Shown: in pieces, positions 5,520 to 5,526 of the stretch
Numbering within the stretch: the stretch's first letter is position 1
How the letters are laid out: each line of letters begins with the position of its first letter
Assembly (NCBI GenBank): GCA_019747165.1
Contig: JAIERC010000433.1
Location: 1-5,526 of the forward strand
Length of the DNA stretch: 5,526 nt
Direction: 5' to 3'
From: Sphingomonas sp.
GTDB taxonomy: Bacteria; Pseudomonadota; Alphaproteobacteria; Sphingomonadales; Sphingomonadaceae
Notes under the pieces: model-generated
The model's input: only the letters and a program-made list of their open reading frames with translations
Told to the model about the DNA's origin: nothing
The model's database searches: none
Made by a program: the position numbers and the translations under genes

Positions 5520-5526
5520 AGAGGAG
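5520..5526 (+). promoter_or_regulatory. Strong Shine-Dalgarno sequence at the window edge
   Basis: The last seven bases are AGAGGAG, close to the ideal anti-16S match and nearly identical to the site used at nt 1232-1240. A + strand gene probably starts about 5-10 bases beyond the window. Its identity cannot be known from here. Confidence 0.55.

Larger units (their letters stand above)
5291..5526 (+). ncRNA. Candidate structured RNA or leader region before an off-window gene
   Basis: These 236 bases follow the S41 stop codon and contain no credible gene on either strand. By eye the + strand RNA can form several local hairpins: ATGAT/GTCAT stacked on GCC/GGC (nt 5356-5385), GATGGC with TGGG/CCCA (nt 5426-5456), a minor GGCA/TGCC (5481-5494), and a 7-8 pair stem at nt 5496-5519. 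The tract then ends on a strong Shine-Dalgarno sequence. This fits a structured 5' leader, or the non-coding left end of an IS110-type element in which a bridge RNA is encoded. Neither identity is shown by sequence homology I can verify. It could also be ordinary spacer or degraded sequence. Confidence 0.25.

Noticed and set aside
1..5526. CRISPR array, tRNA or rRNA
   Set aside because: No regularly spaced direct repeats and no tRNA or rRNA-like segments were seen; almost all of the sequence is accounted for by four genes.

Overview
The window is high-GC DNA whose protein sequences look like those of a sphingomonad-type alphaproteobacterium (Sphingomonas, Sphingopyxis or Novosphingobium relatives). 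This assignment is an inference from protein style: a purD-linked membrane/helix-hairpin-helix protein, and a membrane-spanning AraC regulator next to a secreted S41 peptidase-like protein. All four genes are on the + strand.

Layout. (1) Nt 1-1172: purD, the glycinamide ribonucleotide synthetase of purine biosynthesis, cut at its 5' end by the window edge. (2) Nt 1248-1808: a 186-residue protein with an N-terminal membrane anchor, an Ala/Pro-rich linker and a C-terminal helix-hairpin-helix domain. It has a clear Shine-Dalgarno site and probably shares purD's transcript. (3) Nt 1809-2115: about 300 bases without a credible gene. This stretch holds a 15-base inverted repeat pair (14/15 match) about 135 bases apart, several small hairpins, and a GC hairpin followed by a T-rich stretch. 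(4) Nt 2116-3243: a 375-residue regulator with about seven membrane helices and a C-terminal AraC-type DNA-binding domain. (5) Nt 3314-5290: a 658-residue exported S41-family (tail-specific protease/tricorn-like) protein with a signal peptide, a PDZ-like segment, an S41 core and an extra C-terminal beta-rich domain. (6) Nt 5291-5526: 236 bases without a credible gene. They can fold into several hairpins and end exactly on a strong Shine-Dalgarno sequence, so another + strand gene very likely starts just outside the window.

How the parts fit. purD and the HHH protein are chromosomal core-type genes. The AraC-like regulator and the S41 protein look like a functional pair: a membrane-embedded sensor/regulator beside an exported enzyme, 70 bases apart with no convincing terminator between them. 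Non-coding tracts with repeat or fold structure flank the pair on both sides, which fits an accessory cassette, although no transposase is visible. The most speculative but most interesting item is the structured tract at the right edge. It has the layout expected of a 5' leader, or of the non-coding left end of an IS110-type element (where a bridge RNA is encoded), directly before its gene. The window ends too early to decide.
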